Positions 39,211 to 46,494 of a stretch of DNA of 49,434 bases are shown here, in pieces (the stretch's first letter is position 1; the number at the start of each line of letters is the position of its first letter). Location of the stretch: assembly GCF_026008495.1 (NCBI RefSeq), contig NZ_BQUN01000038.1, positions 1 through 49,434 of the forward strand, read 5' to 3'. A program made the translations under genes and the position numbers. Under the pieces are notes generated by a model. The model was not told the origin of the DNA and searched no databases. It was given only the letters and a program-made list of their open reading frames with translations. This DNA comes from Streptomyces sp. A012304. GTDB lineage: Bacteria; Actinomycetota; Actinomycetes; Streptomycetales; Streptomycetaceae.

Positions 39211-40146
39211 ATGGCCTGGTGCCCATTCGCCCAGAAGCTGGAGCTACAGCCGGAGTCCGACTCTCAGCCCGCGATCCGGCCGACGCAGTTCATCATGCAC
39301 AGCATCGCCGCCCCATGGGACGAGCAGCGCATCTACGAGTACTGGCGCGACTCCACCAACCTGGAGTCCCACTTCGGGCTCGACTACGACGGATCGATGG
39401 GCCAGTTCATCGGCACGCAGACGAGGGCCGACGCCAACTACCGGGCGAACCTGCGGCCCGACGGCACGGGCGCCGTGTCGGTGGAGACCGCCTCGAACCT
39501 GAAGCACACCGACCCGTGGACGCCGGAGCAGATCGAAGCGCTGATCCGGCTCGGTGTGTGGCTGCACCAGCAGCACGGCATCCCGCTCCGCATCTGCCGC
39601 TCCTGGGACGACCCCGGGTACGGCTACCACCGGCTCTACCCCGAGTGGTCCAGCGGCGGCACCGACTGCCCTGGCGACGCCCGCGTCAAGCAGTTCCGAG
39701 AGGTCGTGTTCCCGGGCATCGTCACCCGCGCAACCGGCACCACCCCGCCCACCCAGGAGACCGACATGACCATTCAGAAGATCGACGAGGCTAACGCGTT
39801 CGACGTCGACCTCGCCGACAACGTGTGGACGACGCTCGCGTTCACCGACGCCGTCATCCACTCCGGCCCGCGTCAGCTCGTCGGCCCCACCTACGTGCAG
39901 CTCACCTTCGAGGCTGGCGCCACAGGACTGATCACCGGCCGGTTCATCCTCACCAACCCCGACGGCAGCGGCACCTCCGGGTATGGCGACATCGGCGAGT
40001 TCCCCGCCAGCAGCGTGCCGCAGTTCCTCCACAACCACGACATCCCCGCGAACAAGACGCTCCGCTTCCAGGTGAAGGCCCGTACCGGCGACGGCTCCAC
40101 GACCAAGCTCATCCACCGCGTCGTCTCCGGCGACTTCACCGTCTGA
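39211..40146 (+). CDS. Endolysin, N-acetylmuramoyl-L-alanine amidase
   Basis: 311 residues from ATG 39211, with AAGGAG upstream. The N-terminal amidase_2-type domain has the zinc-binding MHSIAAPW near 32, ESHFGLDYDG near 52 and HRLYPEWSSGGTDCPGD near 150-166, with His and Cys as metal ligands. The C-terminal ~120 residues (VDLADNVWTTLAFTDAVI onward) form a beta-rich, likely cell-wall-binding, domain. Cuts the bond between sugar and peptide of host wall to release phage. Holin follows 20 bases on. Confidence 0.88.
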   Translation: MAWCPFAQKLELQPESDSQPAIRPTQFIMHSIAAPWDEQRIYEYWRDSTNLESHFGLDYDGSMGQFIGTQTRADANYRANLRPDGTGAVSVETASNLKHTDPWTPEQIEALIRLGVWLHQQHGIPLRICRSWDDPGYGYHRLYPEWSSGGTDCPGDARVKQFREVVFPGIVTRATGTTPPTQETDMTIQKIDEANAFDVDLADNVWTTLAFTDAVIHSGPRQLVGPTYVQLTFEAGATGLITGRFILTNPDGSGTSGYGDIGEFPASSVPQFLHNHDIPANKTLRFQVKARTGDGSTTKLIHRVVSGDFTV

Positions 40147-40165
40147 CCAGGAAGGCAGAACCCTC

Positions 40166-40498
40166 ATGAAGATCTTCGGCCGGGAACCAGCCCTCATCAT
40201 CTCCGCCCTCAGCGCCGTGCTCTCCCTCATCGTCACCTTCAACGTCGGCATGAGCGGCGAGCAGGCAGGCGCGATCGTCGCCGTCACCTCCGCCGTGTTC
40301 GGCGCCATCACCGCCGCCATGACGCGGCCCATCGCGCCGGCCGCGTTCACCGCTGTCGTCGCCGCGGGGGCCGCGCTGCTGGCCGCATACGGGCTGAACG
40401 TGTCGGCCGAGACGGTGGGCGCCACGAACGCCGTCGTGCTGGCGGTACTCGCACTGCTGACGCGCGGCCAGGTGTCCCCGAAGGAGGCCCAGGCATGA
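40166..40498 (+). CDS. Holin-like membrane protein
   Basis: 110 residues, ATG 40166 after AAGGCAG. Four hydrophobic segments (about 8-28, 34-55, 58-78, 83-100) joined by very short loops and a charged C-terminus (RGQVSPKEAQA). Directly behind the endolysin. Predicted to make membrane holes for endolysin release. Confidence 0.7.
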   Translation: MKIFGREPALIISALSAVLSLIVTFNVGMSGEQAGAIVAVTSAVFGAITAAMTRPIAPAAFTAVVAAGAALLAAYGLNVSAETVGATNAVVLAVLALLTRGQVSPKEAQA

Positions 40499-40749
40499 GC
40501 AGCCCCCTGGACGGACGCATCCGCAGACTGGCCCGCGAGGAGGCCGCCGCACTCCTCGACATCACCCCAACCGCCGACGGCAGCACAGACGCGGACCAGG
40601 TCGCTGCTCTGGATCTGAAGGTCACCGAACTCACCGGCATCGTGGAGCGCCTCAACGCGCGCCTCGACGCCCTGGAAAAGACGACCAGTCAGACGGACCA
40701 GGAGGCACGGCCGGCCGCACGTCGTACGCGGAAGGCGACCGGCGAGTGA
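40495..40749 (+). CDS. Small coiled-coil protein (84 aa)
   Basis: ATG 40495 overlaps the holin stop (ATGA). Basic/acidic helix (DGRIRRLAREEAAALLD), then a leucine-rich coiled coil (LTGIVERLNARLDALEKTT) and basic tail (RPAARRTRKATGE). No membrane span. Likely a lysis or tail accessory protein; ends in a GTGA with the glycosyltransferase gene. Confidence 0.6.
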   Translation: MSSPLDGRIRRLAREEAAALLDITPTADGSTDADQVAALDLKVTELTGIVERLNARLDALEKTTSQTDQEARPAARRTRKATGE

Positions 40750-41825
40750 GAGTCGTTGTCTACCCGGCAGATGCCTTCGGATGTGGCTCGTTCCGCATGC
40801 GGTGGCCTGGCGAGCACTGCGCCGCAGCCGGACACGACGTGACCGTGGTCGCGCCCGGAAACCGGTCGATGCGCCTGGTCATGGAACGGGAAACGGTCCG
40901 CGACGTCCTCATCGACGGCGTGGACGTGGTCGTGATGCAGCGGGTCACGCACGCCTACATGGCGCAGGCCGTGGCGGTGTTGCGCTCGAAGGGCATCACG
41001 GTGGTCGTCGACGTCGACGACGACCTCTCCTCCATCCACCCGTCGAATCCCGCCTGGGCCACGCACCACCCCGGCAACGAGGGACGGCGCATGGCGGGCG
41101 GCCAGATCAACCGGCACTCGTGGCGCAACCTCGCGGCGGCGTGCCGGGACGCGACGCTGGTGACGGTGTCGACTCCGGCGCTGCTGGACGTGTACGCGCG
41201 GCACGGGCGCGGCGTGGTGCTGCCGAACTACCTGCCGGACCACTACTACGGGCTCCCCCGCACGGACTCCGAGGTGATCGGCTGGCCCGGCTCCTACCAC
41301 TCGCATCCCAACGACCCCGAGGTGGTCGGCGGGGCGGTGGCGCGCCTGGTCGACGAGGGCGCCGAGTTCGTGATGCGCGGCGACCCGAGCGGCGCCGGGA
41401 AGGCGTTCGGCCTCGCGGCGGATCCTCCGGGCGGCGGCGTGCCGATCGAGCAGTGGCCGGCGGCGGTCGCGTCGCTGGGGGTGGGGATGGCTCCCCTGGC
41501 GGACACGAAGTTCAACGCCTGCAAGAGCTGGTTGAAGCCGCTTGAGATGTCGGCGTGCGGGGTGCCGTGGGTGGCGTCGCCCCGGGTGGAGTACGCGCGG
41601 CTGCACGCGATGGGTGCCGGGATACTGGCGGACCGGCCGCGGGGCTGGTACCGGGAGCTGAAGCGGCTGCGCGAGTCGGCCGGCCTCAGGCAGGAGCTGT
41701 CGGAGGCGGGGCTCGCGGTCGCCGAGCAACTGCGGCTCCGCGACCACAGCTGGAGGTGGATGGACGCCTGGCAGCGGGCCTACGAGATGCAGCAGGCTAA
41801 GCGGCAGACTGCGGTAGTGGTGTAG
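40746..41825 (+). CDS. Glycosyltransferase, GT-B fold (family 4-like)
   Basis: 359 residues, GTG 40746 (GTGA overlap). N-terminal PADAFGCGSFRMRWPGEHCA, then VVVDVDDDLSSIHP, LVTVSTPALLDVYARHG and VVLPNYLPDHYY; the nucleotide-binding half has IGWPGSYHSHPND and ADTKFNACKSWLKPLEMSAC, the conserved Lys and Glu of GT-B enzymes. Third glycosyltransferase of the phage, far from the cassette at 16.6-20.7 kb but in the same strand and late block. Its 3' end overlaps the converging WhiB-like gene by 29 bases. Confidence 0.82.
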   Translation: MRVVVYPADAFGCGSFRMRWPGEHCAAAGHDVTVVAPGNRSMRLVMERETVRDVLIDGVDVVVMQRVTHAYMAQAVAVLRSKGITVVVDVDDDLSSIHPSNPAWATHHPGNEGRRMAGGQINRHSWRNLAAACRDATLVTVSTPALLDVYARHGRGVVLPNYLPDHYYGLPRTDSEVIGWPGSYHSHPNDPEVVGGAVARLVDEGAEFVMRGDPSGAGKAFGLAADPPGGGVPIEQWPAAVASLGVGMAPLADTKFNACKSWLKPLEMSACGVPWVASPRVEYARLHAMGAGILADRPRGWYRELKRLRESAGLRQELSEAGLAVAEQLRLRDHSWRWMDAWQRAYEMQQAKRQTAVVV

Positions 41826-42186
41826 CGGCGATGGGCTCCTCGCGCACGTCGCGGATCCACGAGATGCCGCAGGCGAGGCACAGCTCGTGCGGGTCCTCGT
41901 ACACCAGCGCGGTGCCCAGGCAGAGCGGGCACTTCGCGCGGGTGCGGACGCGGCGCAGCTGGTTGCGCTGGTAGGTGCTGGTGCCGCCCCAGTAGCCTTC
42001 GGCGCCGTGGAGCATGGCCCAGGCGAGACAGGTGGGGCGGACGTCGCAGGTACGGCACCACTGCTGAGCCTCGGCGAGACCCTCGTCGGTCTCGACGTCA
42101 GGGATGAAGTCGAAGCTGGCGGTGGCGCAGGGTGCGTTGGTCTGCCAGGCGACGTCCTCGGCGGAGAAGAACTCGACGGTTTCCAC
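41797..42186 (-). CDS. WhiB-like iron-sulfur regulator
   Basis: 129 residues from GTG 42186, with GAGGAG upstream. The four cluster cysteines are in APCATA and WCRTCDVRPTC, followed by the Wbl signature GYWGGTS. A C-terminal zinc ribbon (KCPLCLGT, LCLACGIS) is added, so it is longer than host WhiB proteins. Wbl proteins bind the principal sigma factor and redirect RNA polymerase. Coupled behind an HTH gene on the same strand. A candidate switch for late or host transcription. Confidence 0.88.
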   Translation of the reverse strand: METVEFFSAEDVAWQTNAPCATASFDFIPDVETDEGLAEAQQWCRTCDVRPTCLAWAMLHGAEGYWGGTSTYQRNQLRRVRTRAKCPLCLGTALVYEDPHELCLACGISWIRDVREEPIAATPLPQSAA

Positions 42187-42195
42187 GGCCGCTCC

Positions 42196-42444
42196 TCAGG
42201 GGCACGGGGTGCCGTCGGCGACTGACCACATGATCACGCCGTCGACTGCGCAGGTGCGGATGCGGCCCTGCTTCTTCAGCCGCTGCACGGACAGCGCGAT
42301 GGTGGGCCGGTCGAGGCCGGTCGCACGGGCGAGGGCGCTGCGGGATCCGGTGCCGTCGGCGATGAGCCGGAACACCTGCTCGTCGCGGGCGGCGACGTGC
42401 GGGTCGCGGGGTCGGCCGGGGCGTCGTTGGGTGGTCTGCTGCAT
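42196..42444 (-). CDS. Winged-helix DNA-binding protein (82 aa)
   Basis: ATG 42444 with GAGG upstream. PGRPRDPHVAARDEQVFRLI then GSRSALARATGLDRPTIALS and QRLKKQGRIRTC make a winged HTH of MarR/replication-terminator size. Ten bases upstream of the WhiB-like gene, with which it forms a leftward pair inside the rightward late block. Confidence 0.72.
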   Translation of the reverse strand: MQQTTQRRPGRPRDPHVAARDEQVFRLIADGTGSRSALARATGLDRPTIALSVQRLKKQGRIRTCAVDGVIMWSVADGTPCP

Positions 42445-42518
42445 GACAGCCTCGCATTCACTTGGCCGGTCGGCTGAAACTGATTATGCAACCGGTGTCA
42501 AACCGCCCACCCCGGCCC

Positions 42519-42549
42519 GGAATATGCCAGCCGCGCACCGTGCGACACT
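42519..42549 (+). promoter_or_regulatory. Late-class promoter-like site before the last late genes
   Basis: CCCGGAATATGCC with GGAA 42519-42522, 21 bases, GACACT 42544-42549. It would drive the small ORF at 42603, the coiled-coil membrane protein and the collagen-like gene. Confidence 0.35.
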
Positions 42550-42602
42550 CCCGACCGGAAGACCCACACAGCACCGGATGGCACCACCCGGGAGGACCCC
42601 CG

Positions 42603-42641
42603 ATGAACCTCAGCAACAACGGGGAGACGCATGCCGGATGA
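42603..42641 (+). CDS. 12-residue leader ORF
   Basis: ATG 42603 has GGGAGGA at good spacing and ends in TGA 42639-42641, overlapping the start of the next gene (ATG 42631) in another frame. Could couple translation of the membrane protein to ribosome arrival. Sequence [11 protein letters not shown] has no recognisable function. Confidence 0.3.
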   Translation: MNLSNNGETHAG

Positions 42642-42927
42642 GCCAACCCTGGGCGAGGTCGTCCGCCGGTTCGAAGACCGATTCGCCGACGTCCGCGACG
42701 ACATCGCCCAGATCGGCCGGCGCCTCGACGAGAAGGTCGACCAGCGGATCTACGACCTGCGGCACGAGGCGCTCGGCGCGCGGGTCACGACGCTGGAGAC
42801 GCTACGGGAGAAGGACGCCGAAAAGCTGGTGGCCACCCGCCGCTGGCTGATCGGAGCGGTCATCGTCCCCCTTGTGGGCATCCTGTTGCCCGTCATCATC
42901 CTGCTGACACGGGGAGGCGGGTCATGA
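42631..42927 (+). CDS. Coiled-coil protein with C-terminal membrane anchor (98 aa)
   Basis: ATG 42631 with GGGGAGA upstream. Long charged helix ([19 protein letters not shown] through [15 protein letters not shown]), then one membrane span ([19 protein letters not shown]). Resembles XhlA/holin-accessory proteins. Coupled by ATGA to the collagen-like gene. Confidence 0.65.
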   Translation: MPDEPTLGEVVRRFEDRFADVRDDIAQIGRRLDEKVDQRIYDLRHEALGARVTTLETLREKDAEKLVATRRWLIGAVIVPLVGILLPVIILLTRGGGS

Positions 42928-43592
42928 GCCGGACCCAACTACGGGCGCAGGAAAGACGCTGGCGCCGCGGCGACGTCCTGACCGTCCTCGCGGCACTTCT
43001 TCTCGGGGCCGCGTTCGCGTGGGTCCTGCTGAGCGTGCAGAACCTGAACCACGACCTGCGCGAGGCGAACGCCGCCCGCGACGCCTTGGCCCGCCAGGTG
43101 GAAGGCCTCGGCGCAACGCCAGTAGCCGGGCCGCCAGGGTCGCGAGGAGAGCCAGGTGAATCGGTGACCGGGCCACCCGGGGCCCCCGGTCCAGCCGGTC
43201 CAGCCGGCCCTGCGGGGGCGCCGGGTGCCCGCGGGCCGTCGGGTCCGCCGGGCCCGTCTGGTTCGCCGGGTGCGGCTGGCCGGGACGGATCGGCTGGGGA
43301 ACCCGGGGCGGTCGGTGCCACTGGCGCGGCCGGCCCGGCGGGGCCTGCTGGACCGGCCGGTCCAGCAGGGCCTCAGGGCGAACCGGGTCCGGCCGGCCCG
43401 CAGGGCGAACGGGGAGAGAAGGGGGACACGGGCACTCCCGGACCGGCGTGCCCGGACGGGTACAGCCTGCAGGCGCCGAGCTGGGATCCGGACGCGCTTG
43501 TGTGCCGCAGGGATGGCGCGCCGCAGCCGGACGACCAGCCGGGGAATTCGGGGTTGCTGGCGTTGGATCCGCAGCGCCGCCAGTACGTGTAG
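42924..43592 (+). CDS. Membrane-anchored collagen-like protein
   Basis: 222 residues, ATGA overlap. Basic start ([14 protein letters not shown]), membrane span about 18-40 ([19 protein letters not shown]), short coiled coil to about 63, then four Gly-x-y triplets, a two-residue break and 31 unbroken triplets, and a C-terminal tail with two Cys ([16 protein letters not shown]). The type II topology would place a collagen triple helix outside the membrane. Collagen repeats in phages are usually in tail fibres, so a membrane form beside lysis genes is uncommon. Confidence 0.8.
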   Translation: MSRTQLRAQERRWRRGDVLTVLAALLLGAAFAWVLLSVQNLNHDLREANAARDALARQVEGLGATPVAGPPGSRGEPGESVTGPPGAPGPAGPAGPAGAPGARGPSGPPGPSGSPGAAGRDGSAGEPGAVGATGAAGPAGPAGPAGPAGPQGEPGPAGPQGERGEKGDTGTPGPACPDGYSLQAPSWDPDALVCRRDGAPQPDDQPGNSGLLALDPQRRQYV

Positions 43593-43665
43593 GTCACCCG
43601 GGCTGCGCGTCGACCTTCTCGGCGGTCGCGGGAGCCCAGTACCCGGTCAGCCCACCACTGCTCTT

Positions 43666-43696
43666 GGAATGACGGCGGAGGCTACCCTGGTAGGGC
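43666..43696 (+). promoter_or_regulatory. Late-class promoter-like site with no gene behind it
   Basis: TTGGAATGAC with GGAA 43666-43669, 21 bases, TAGGGC 43691-43696. Only a terminator hairpin follows (43731-43751), so a short RNA is predicted. Confidence 0.35.
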
Positions 43697-43702
43697 AGTC
43701 AG

Positions 43703-43755
43703 GGCCCGTCGGGTCAGGTCTGCTTCCACGAGCCCCGCCGTGTGCGGGGCTTCGT
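43703..43755 (+). ncRNA. Candidate ~50-nt small RNA
   Basis: If the site at 43666-43696 is a promoter, transcription would begin near 43703 and end at the hairpin 43731-43751. The intervening ~28 bases have no start codon with a ribosome site. Prediction only. Confidence 0.25.
43731..43751. terminator. 8-bp hairpin between converging genes
   Basis: Bases 43731-43738 pair with 43744-43751 around CGTGT. It lies 3 bases past the stop of the leftward gene at 43755 and 140 bases after the collagen-like gene, serving both. Confidence 0.65.
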
Positions 43756-43937
43756 CATGCCGCTTCGACGACCTCGGACCGCACGGCGGCCGCCCATTCC
43801 TCCAGCAGCAGCCCGTACAGCGCCCGCTCCGCCACTGTCCACGGCCGCCCCTGCGCACGCACGACGATGGCCCGGATCTGCTCGTTCACGACCGCAGCAG
43901 ACCGCACGGAACCACGGCTCGGAAGAGGGGAGGGCAT
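43755..43937 (-). CDS. Small unknown protein (60 aa), possibly leaderless
   Basis: ATG 43937; no ribosome site, but TACGCT lies 6 bases upstream on the same strand, so the message may start at the ATG. Sequence SAAVVNEQIRAIVVRAQGRP then ALYGLLLEEWAAAVRSEVVE is a helical protein of a type found repeatedly in Streptomyces. Function unknown. Confidence 0.55.
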   Translation of the reverse strand: MPSPLPSRGSVRSAAVVNEQIRAIVVRAQGRPWTVAERALYGLLLEEWAAAVRSEVVEAA

Positions 43938-43988
43938 GAGGCCAGCGTAGCGAGCCACACCCCCGAAGCACGCACGGGCCAGACGGGA

Positions 43989-44022
43989 AAGGCCCTCACG
44001 GACCGCAATCCGTAAGGGCCTT
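43989..44022. terminator. 14-bp hairpin in a divergent intergenic region
   Basis: Bases 43989-44002 pair with 44009-44022 with one mismatch. It lies between two divergent genes where no transcript should end, so it may block readthrough or act in RNA from one of the two promoters. Confidence 0.5.
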
Positions 44023-44086
44023 ACCCACGCACCGCACCGGCCGCGAGGCGTACCGTTCCAAGTGCGACCCAGGAACGGAGACCAGT

Positions 44087-45316
44087 ATGGCCCACCACGC
44101 CGACAACGCCACCAGCGCAGAGAACAACGGACAGCGCCTCGCCCGCCTCCGCGTACGCCGCCGCTGGACACAACAGCGCCTCGCCACCGAAGCCGGCTAC
44201 TCCCTCGCCGCCATCCGCGCTTTCGAACAGGGACGCCGCAGCCTCGACCGCGCCGCCGTCGTCCTCGCCTTCGCGCAGGCCCTCGACTGCCACCCCACCG
44301 AAATCACCGGAGCCCCCTACATGCCACCCCAGGCCGACCACGACGGGCAGGCAGCCGTCGCATCGGTCGCCGCCGTCCGCCGCGCCCTCATGCGCCACGG
44401 CCGGCCAGCACGCCCCACCGACGCCGAAGCCGCCGCCGTCGATCTGCCCGACCTCAAGACCCGCGTCGCCGAAGCCAACCAGCATCGGCAAGCCGCGGCC
44501 CTCACCCGATCCGGTGAGGTCCTCCCCGCCCTGCTGCGCGACCTCCAGGTCGCCGCCGAACTCACCCAAGGCGACGACCGGCGCGCCGTGTTCGGGCTGC
44601 TGGCCTCGGCCTACGAGTGCGCCATGCAGTACCTGTACAAGCTTGGCCACACCTCGGACGCGACCCTCGCCACCGAGCGCGTCGTCTGGGCATCCCGCGA
44701 AACCGGGGACCCCCTGCGGCTGCTGGCGGCCCACTGGTACGACGCCGGCGAGTTCCTCACCATCGGCGAGCACGACGAGGCCGGCGCCATCATCGACGAC
44801 GCGCTCACCGAGCTTGGCTCGGTCCGCTCGCCGGGCCCGGAGGCGGTGTCGCTGCGGGGCGCGTTCCACCTCAAGGCGTCGCTGAACCTGGCCCGCGCGC
44901 AGGACACCCGGGCTGCGGTCCGTCATCTGGGCAAGGCGCAGGAGGCGGCCGAGGAACTCGGCGAGGACCGCAACGACTTCCAGCTGCAGTTCGGCCCCAC
45001 CAACACGTCCTTGTGGTCGGTGAGCCTGCCCGTGGAGATGGGCCGCGGCAAGGACGCGGTGGCCCGGGCGGAGAAGGTGAAGCTCCCGGCCGGCTACTCG
45101 CGGGAGAGGCTGTCGCACTTCCACATCGATCGCGGTCGCGCGTACTTCTACAACGGGCAGCGGGAGGAAGCCCTCCAGTCGTTCCTGGACGCGGAGCGGC
45201 TTGCTCCTCAGGCGACGCGCGCCCACTCGGCCGTCCGCGAGACGGTCGGCACGATGATCCGCACCCGCAAGCGGGGCGAGCTGGTCGAGCTGGGGATCCG
45301 CCTCGGCGTCGTCTGA
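44087..45316 (+). CDS. XRE-family regulator with TPR-like C-terminal domain
   Basis: 409 residues; ATG 44087 after GGAACGGAGA, with TACCGT at 44050-44055 as possible -10. HTH at about 15-70 (GQRLARLRVRRRWTQQRLAT, then SLAAIRAFEQGRRSLDR). The remainder is helical repeats (ALTRSGEVLPALLRDLQVAA to REEALQSFLDAERLAPQATR) like the TPR sensor part of Rap/PlcR/NprR-type or Streptomyces XRE-TPR regulators, which usually bind a peptide or small ligand. It could control the three genes behind it, or be part of lysis/lysogeny control. Confidence 0.8.
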   Translation: MAHHADNATSAENNGQRLARLRVRRRWTQQRLATEAGYSLAAIRAFEQGRRSLDRAAVVLAFAQALDCHPTEITGAPYMPPQADHDGQAAVASVAAVRRALMRHGRPARPTDAEAAAVDLPDLKTRVAEANQHRQAAALTRSGEVLPALLRDLQVAAELTQGDDRRAVFGLLASAYECAMQYLYKLGHTSDATLATERVVWASRETGDPLRLLAAHWYDAGEFLTIGEHDEAGAIIDDALTELGSVRSPGPEAVSLRGAFHLKASLNLARAQDTRAAVRHLGKAQEAAEELGEDRNDFQLQFGPTNTSLWSVSLPVEMGRGKDAVARAEKVKLPAGYSRERLSHFHIDRGRAYFYNGQREEALQSFLDAERLAPQATRAHSAVRETVGTMIRTRKRGELVELGIRLGVV

Positions 45317-45321
45317 CACAG

Positions 45322-45340
45322 GTACTACGTTCTGTAGCAC
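45322..45340. promoter_or_regulatory. Operator-like dyad before the 45.4-kb operon
   Basis: GTACTAC and GTAGCAC (6 of 7 positions symmetric) flank GTTCT. A possible -10 TAGCTT lies at 45361-45366 and the gene starts at 45412. The likely binder is the XRE-TPR protein encoded just upstream. Confidence 0.4.
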
Positions 45341-45411
45341 TTCGGTGACCCTCTGGCCGCTAGCTTCGGTTGAGCAGACGCAAACACCGAGGCCAACCAG
45401 GGGGTCACCGC

Positions 45412-45762
45412 ATGACAGGCAGAAACGACGGCTCCACCGTCGACGCGCTCGCCCTGCTCCCCCTCCCACAGCTCCTGCACCTCCTCACCGCAGACCAGCT
45501 CCGCGGCGCCGACTGCGTCTGGTGCTACGAGCGCCTCAACACCGCAACCGCCTACGACCTCGGCACGCAGACAGGCACGATCAACGGCGTCGTCGACAGC
45601 CTGTGGTACCCGCGCGCCTGCCCCGGGTGCGTCGGCCAGAAGGCACGCAAGGCCTACTACGAGCACTCCCAGAGCTGCGAACAGTGCGTCGACGACAGCA
45701 CCCTGTGCTCCGAGCAGCAGGCCCTCCGGGTCCTGTCCAGGAGGGTGGGCAGGCTGCTGTGA
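45412..45762 (+). CDS. Unknown Cys-rich protein (116 aa)
   Basis: ATG 45412 after AGGGGG. Leucine-rich first part (DALALLPLPQLLHLLTADQL), then CVWCYERLN, WYPRACPGCVGQK and CEQCVDDSTLC, up to three zinc sites. Ends in GTGA with the next gene, which shares the CVWC motif; the two may be a duplicated pair. Function unknown. Confidence 0.65.
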   Translation: MTGRNDGSTVDALALLPLPQLLHLLTADQLRGADCVWCYERLNTATAYDLGTQTGTINGVVDSLWYPRACPGCVGQKARKAYYEHSQSCEQCVDDSTLCSEQQALRVLSRRVGRLL

Positions 45763-46220
45763 CCACCACCGAGCTGACCGAGCACATCGAACACTTGATC
45801 TTCCTCTACGAGATGCCCAGCCGGCCCGCCCCGGCGCAGCAGCACGGCGCGGCCTGCGTGTGGTGCGCCGCACCCGAGCCCGGCGTCGACCTCGGCGGCA
45901 CCTCGGGCTGGCGCCCCCACGGCTGCGAGTCCTGCTACAGCCGCCGACGCGCCTGGTGGGAGACCTACCTCCGCTGGCACGGGCACGTCCACCGCTGCCC
46001 CCGCTGCCGCAGTACGCAGAGCTGCACGGTCGCCCACGGGTATCGGGTCCTCCACGAGGACGCGGCATCCGACGCCGGCCGGACGGCGCCGTCCTGCATC
46101 CGCTGCTCCCAGGAGATCCGTGCGGTGCAGCCGATCGAGCCGACGATCAGCGACGGGAGTGCGGGGATGCTGTACGGCTACACCCACCTCGGCCAGTGCC
46201 CCCCACGGAGGACACGATGA
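45759..46220 (+). CDS. Unknown Cys-rich protein (153 aa)
   Basis: GTG 45759 (GTGA overlap). Starts with a helix (TELTEHIEHLIFLYEMPSR), then ACVWCAAPE, HGCESC, HRCPRCRS and SCIRCSQEIR, four Cys pairs consistent with two zinc ribbons. The CVWC opening links it to the gene before. Trp/Arg stretch RRAWWETYLRWHGHVHRC may contact nucleic acid. Confidence 0.65.
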   Translation: MTTTELTEHIEHLIFLYEMPSRPAPAQQHGAACVWCAAPEPGVDLGGTSGWRPHGCESCYSRRRAWWETYLRWHGHVHRCPRCRSTQSCTVAHGYRVLHEDAASDAGRTAPSCIRCSQEIRAVQPIEPTISDGSAGMLYGYTHLGQCPPRRTR

Positions 46221-46366
46221 AGCGGATCTGCACCAGCTGCGGCCAGCCCATCCAGCCGGGCGAGGGATTCGACGAGATCATCCCGCACTCCATGTCCGGC
46301 TCCCGGCCCACGGCCTACCGTCACAAGCGGCCGTGCAGGCCGCCGCTGATATCCGAGTCCAAGTAG
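46217..46366 (+). CDS. Small zinc-ribbon protein (49 aa)
   Basis: ATG 46217 (ATGA overlap). KRICTSCGQPIQPGEGF at the start and a His/Cys pair (AYRHKRPC) near residue 40 form one zinc ribbon. Last gene of the coupled trio, followed by the terminator at 46372-46410. Confidence 0.6.
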   Translation: MKRICTSCGQPIQPGEGFDEIIPHSMSGSRPTAYRHKRPCRPPLISESK

Positions 46367-46371
46367 AGCCC

Positions 46372-46410
46372 CCTCGCCCCGCCCGTACTCCGCGCCACGG
46401 CGGGGTGAGG
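46372..46410 (+). terminator. 12-bp terminator hairpin
   Basis: Bases 46372-46383 pair with 46399-46410, one pair being a G-U wobble, around a 15-base loop, 6 bases after the trio's last stop. Confidence 0.7.
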
Positions 46411-46494
46411 AAGGGCGGCTGACTCCCGTGGAGGGGAAGGACGGCCGCCAGGGGCCAGTCGCCGTGCGTTCACCCCGTGCGCCGGCGGCGGGCC

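Noticed and set aside
42545..42582. Second GGAA at 42557 as another late promoter
   Set aside because: The hexamer at the required distance is CACCAC, lacking the final T and any TA or CACA-T pattern.
43140..43460. Repeat region as a DNA tandem repeat element
   Set aside because: The G/C-rich repeats follow the codon frame of Gly-Pro-x triplets with varied third bases, so they are collagen-like coding sequence and not a DNA repeat element.
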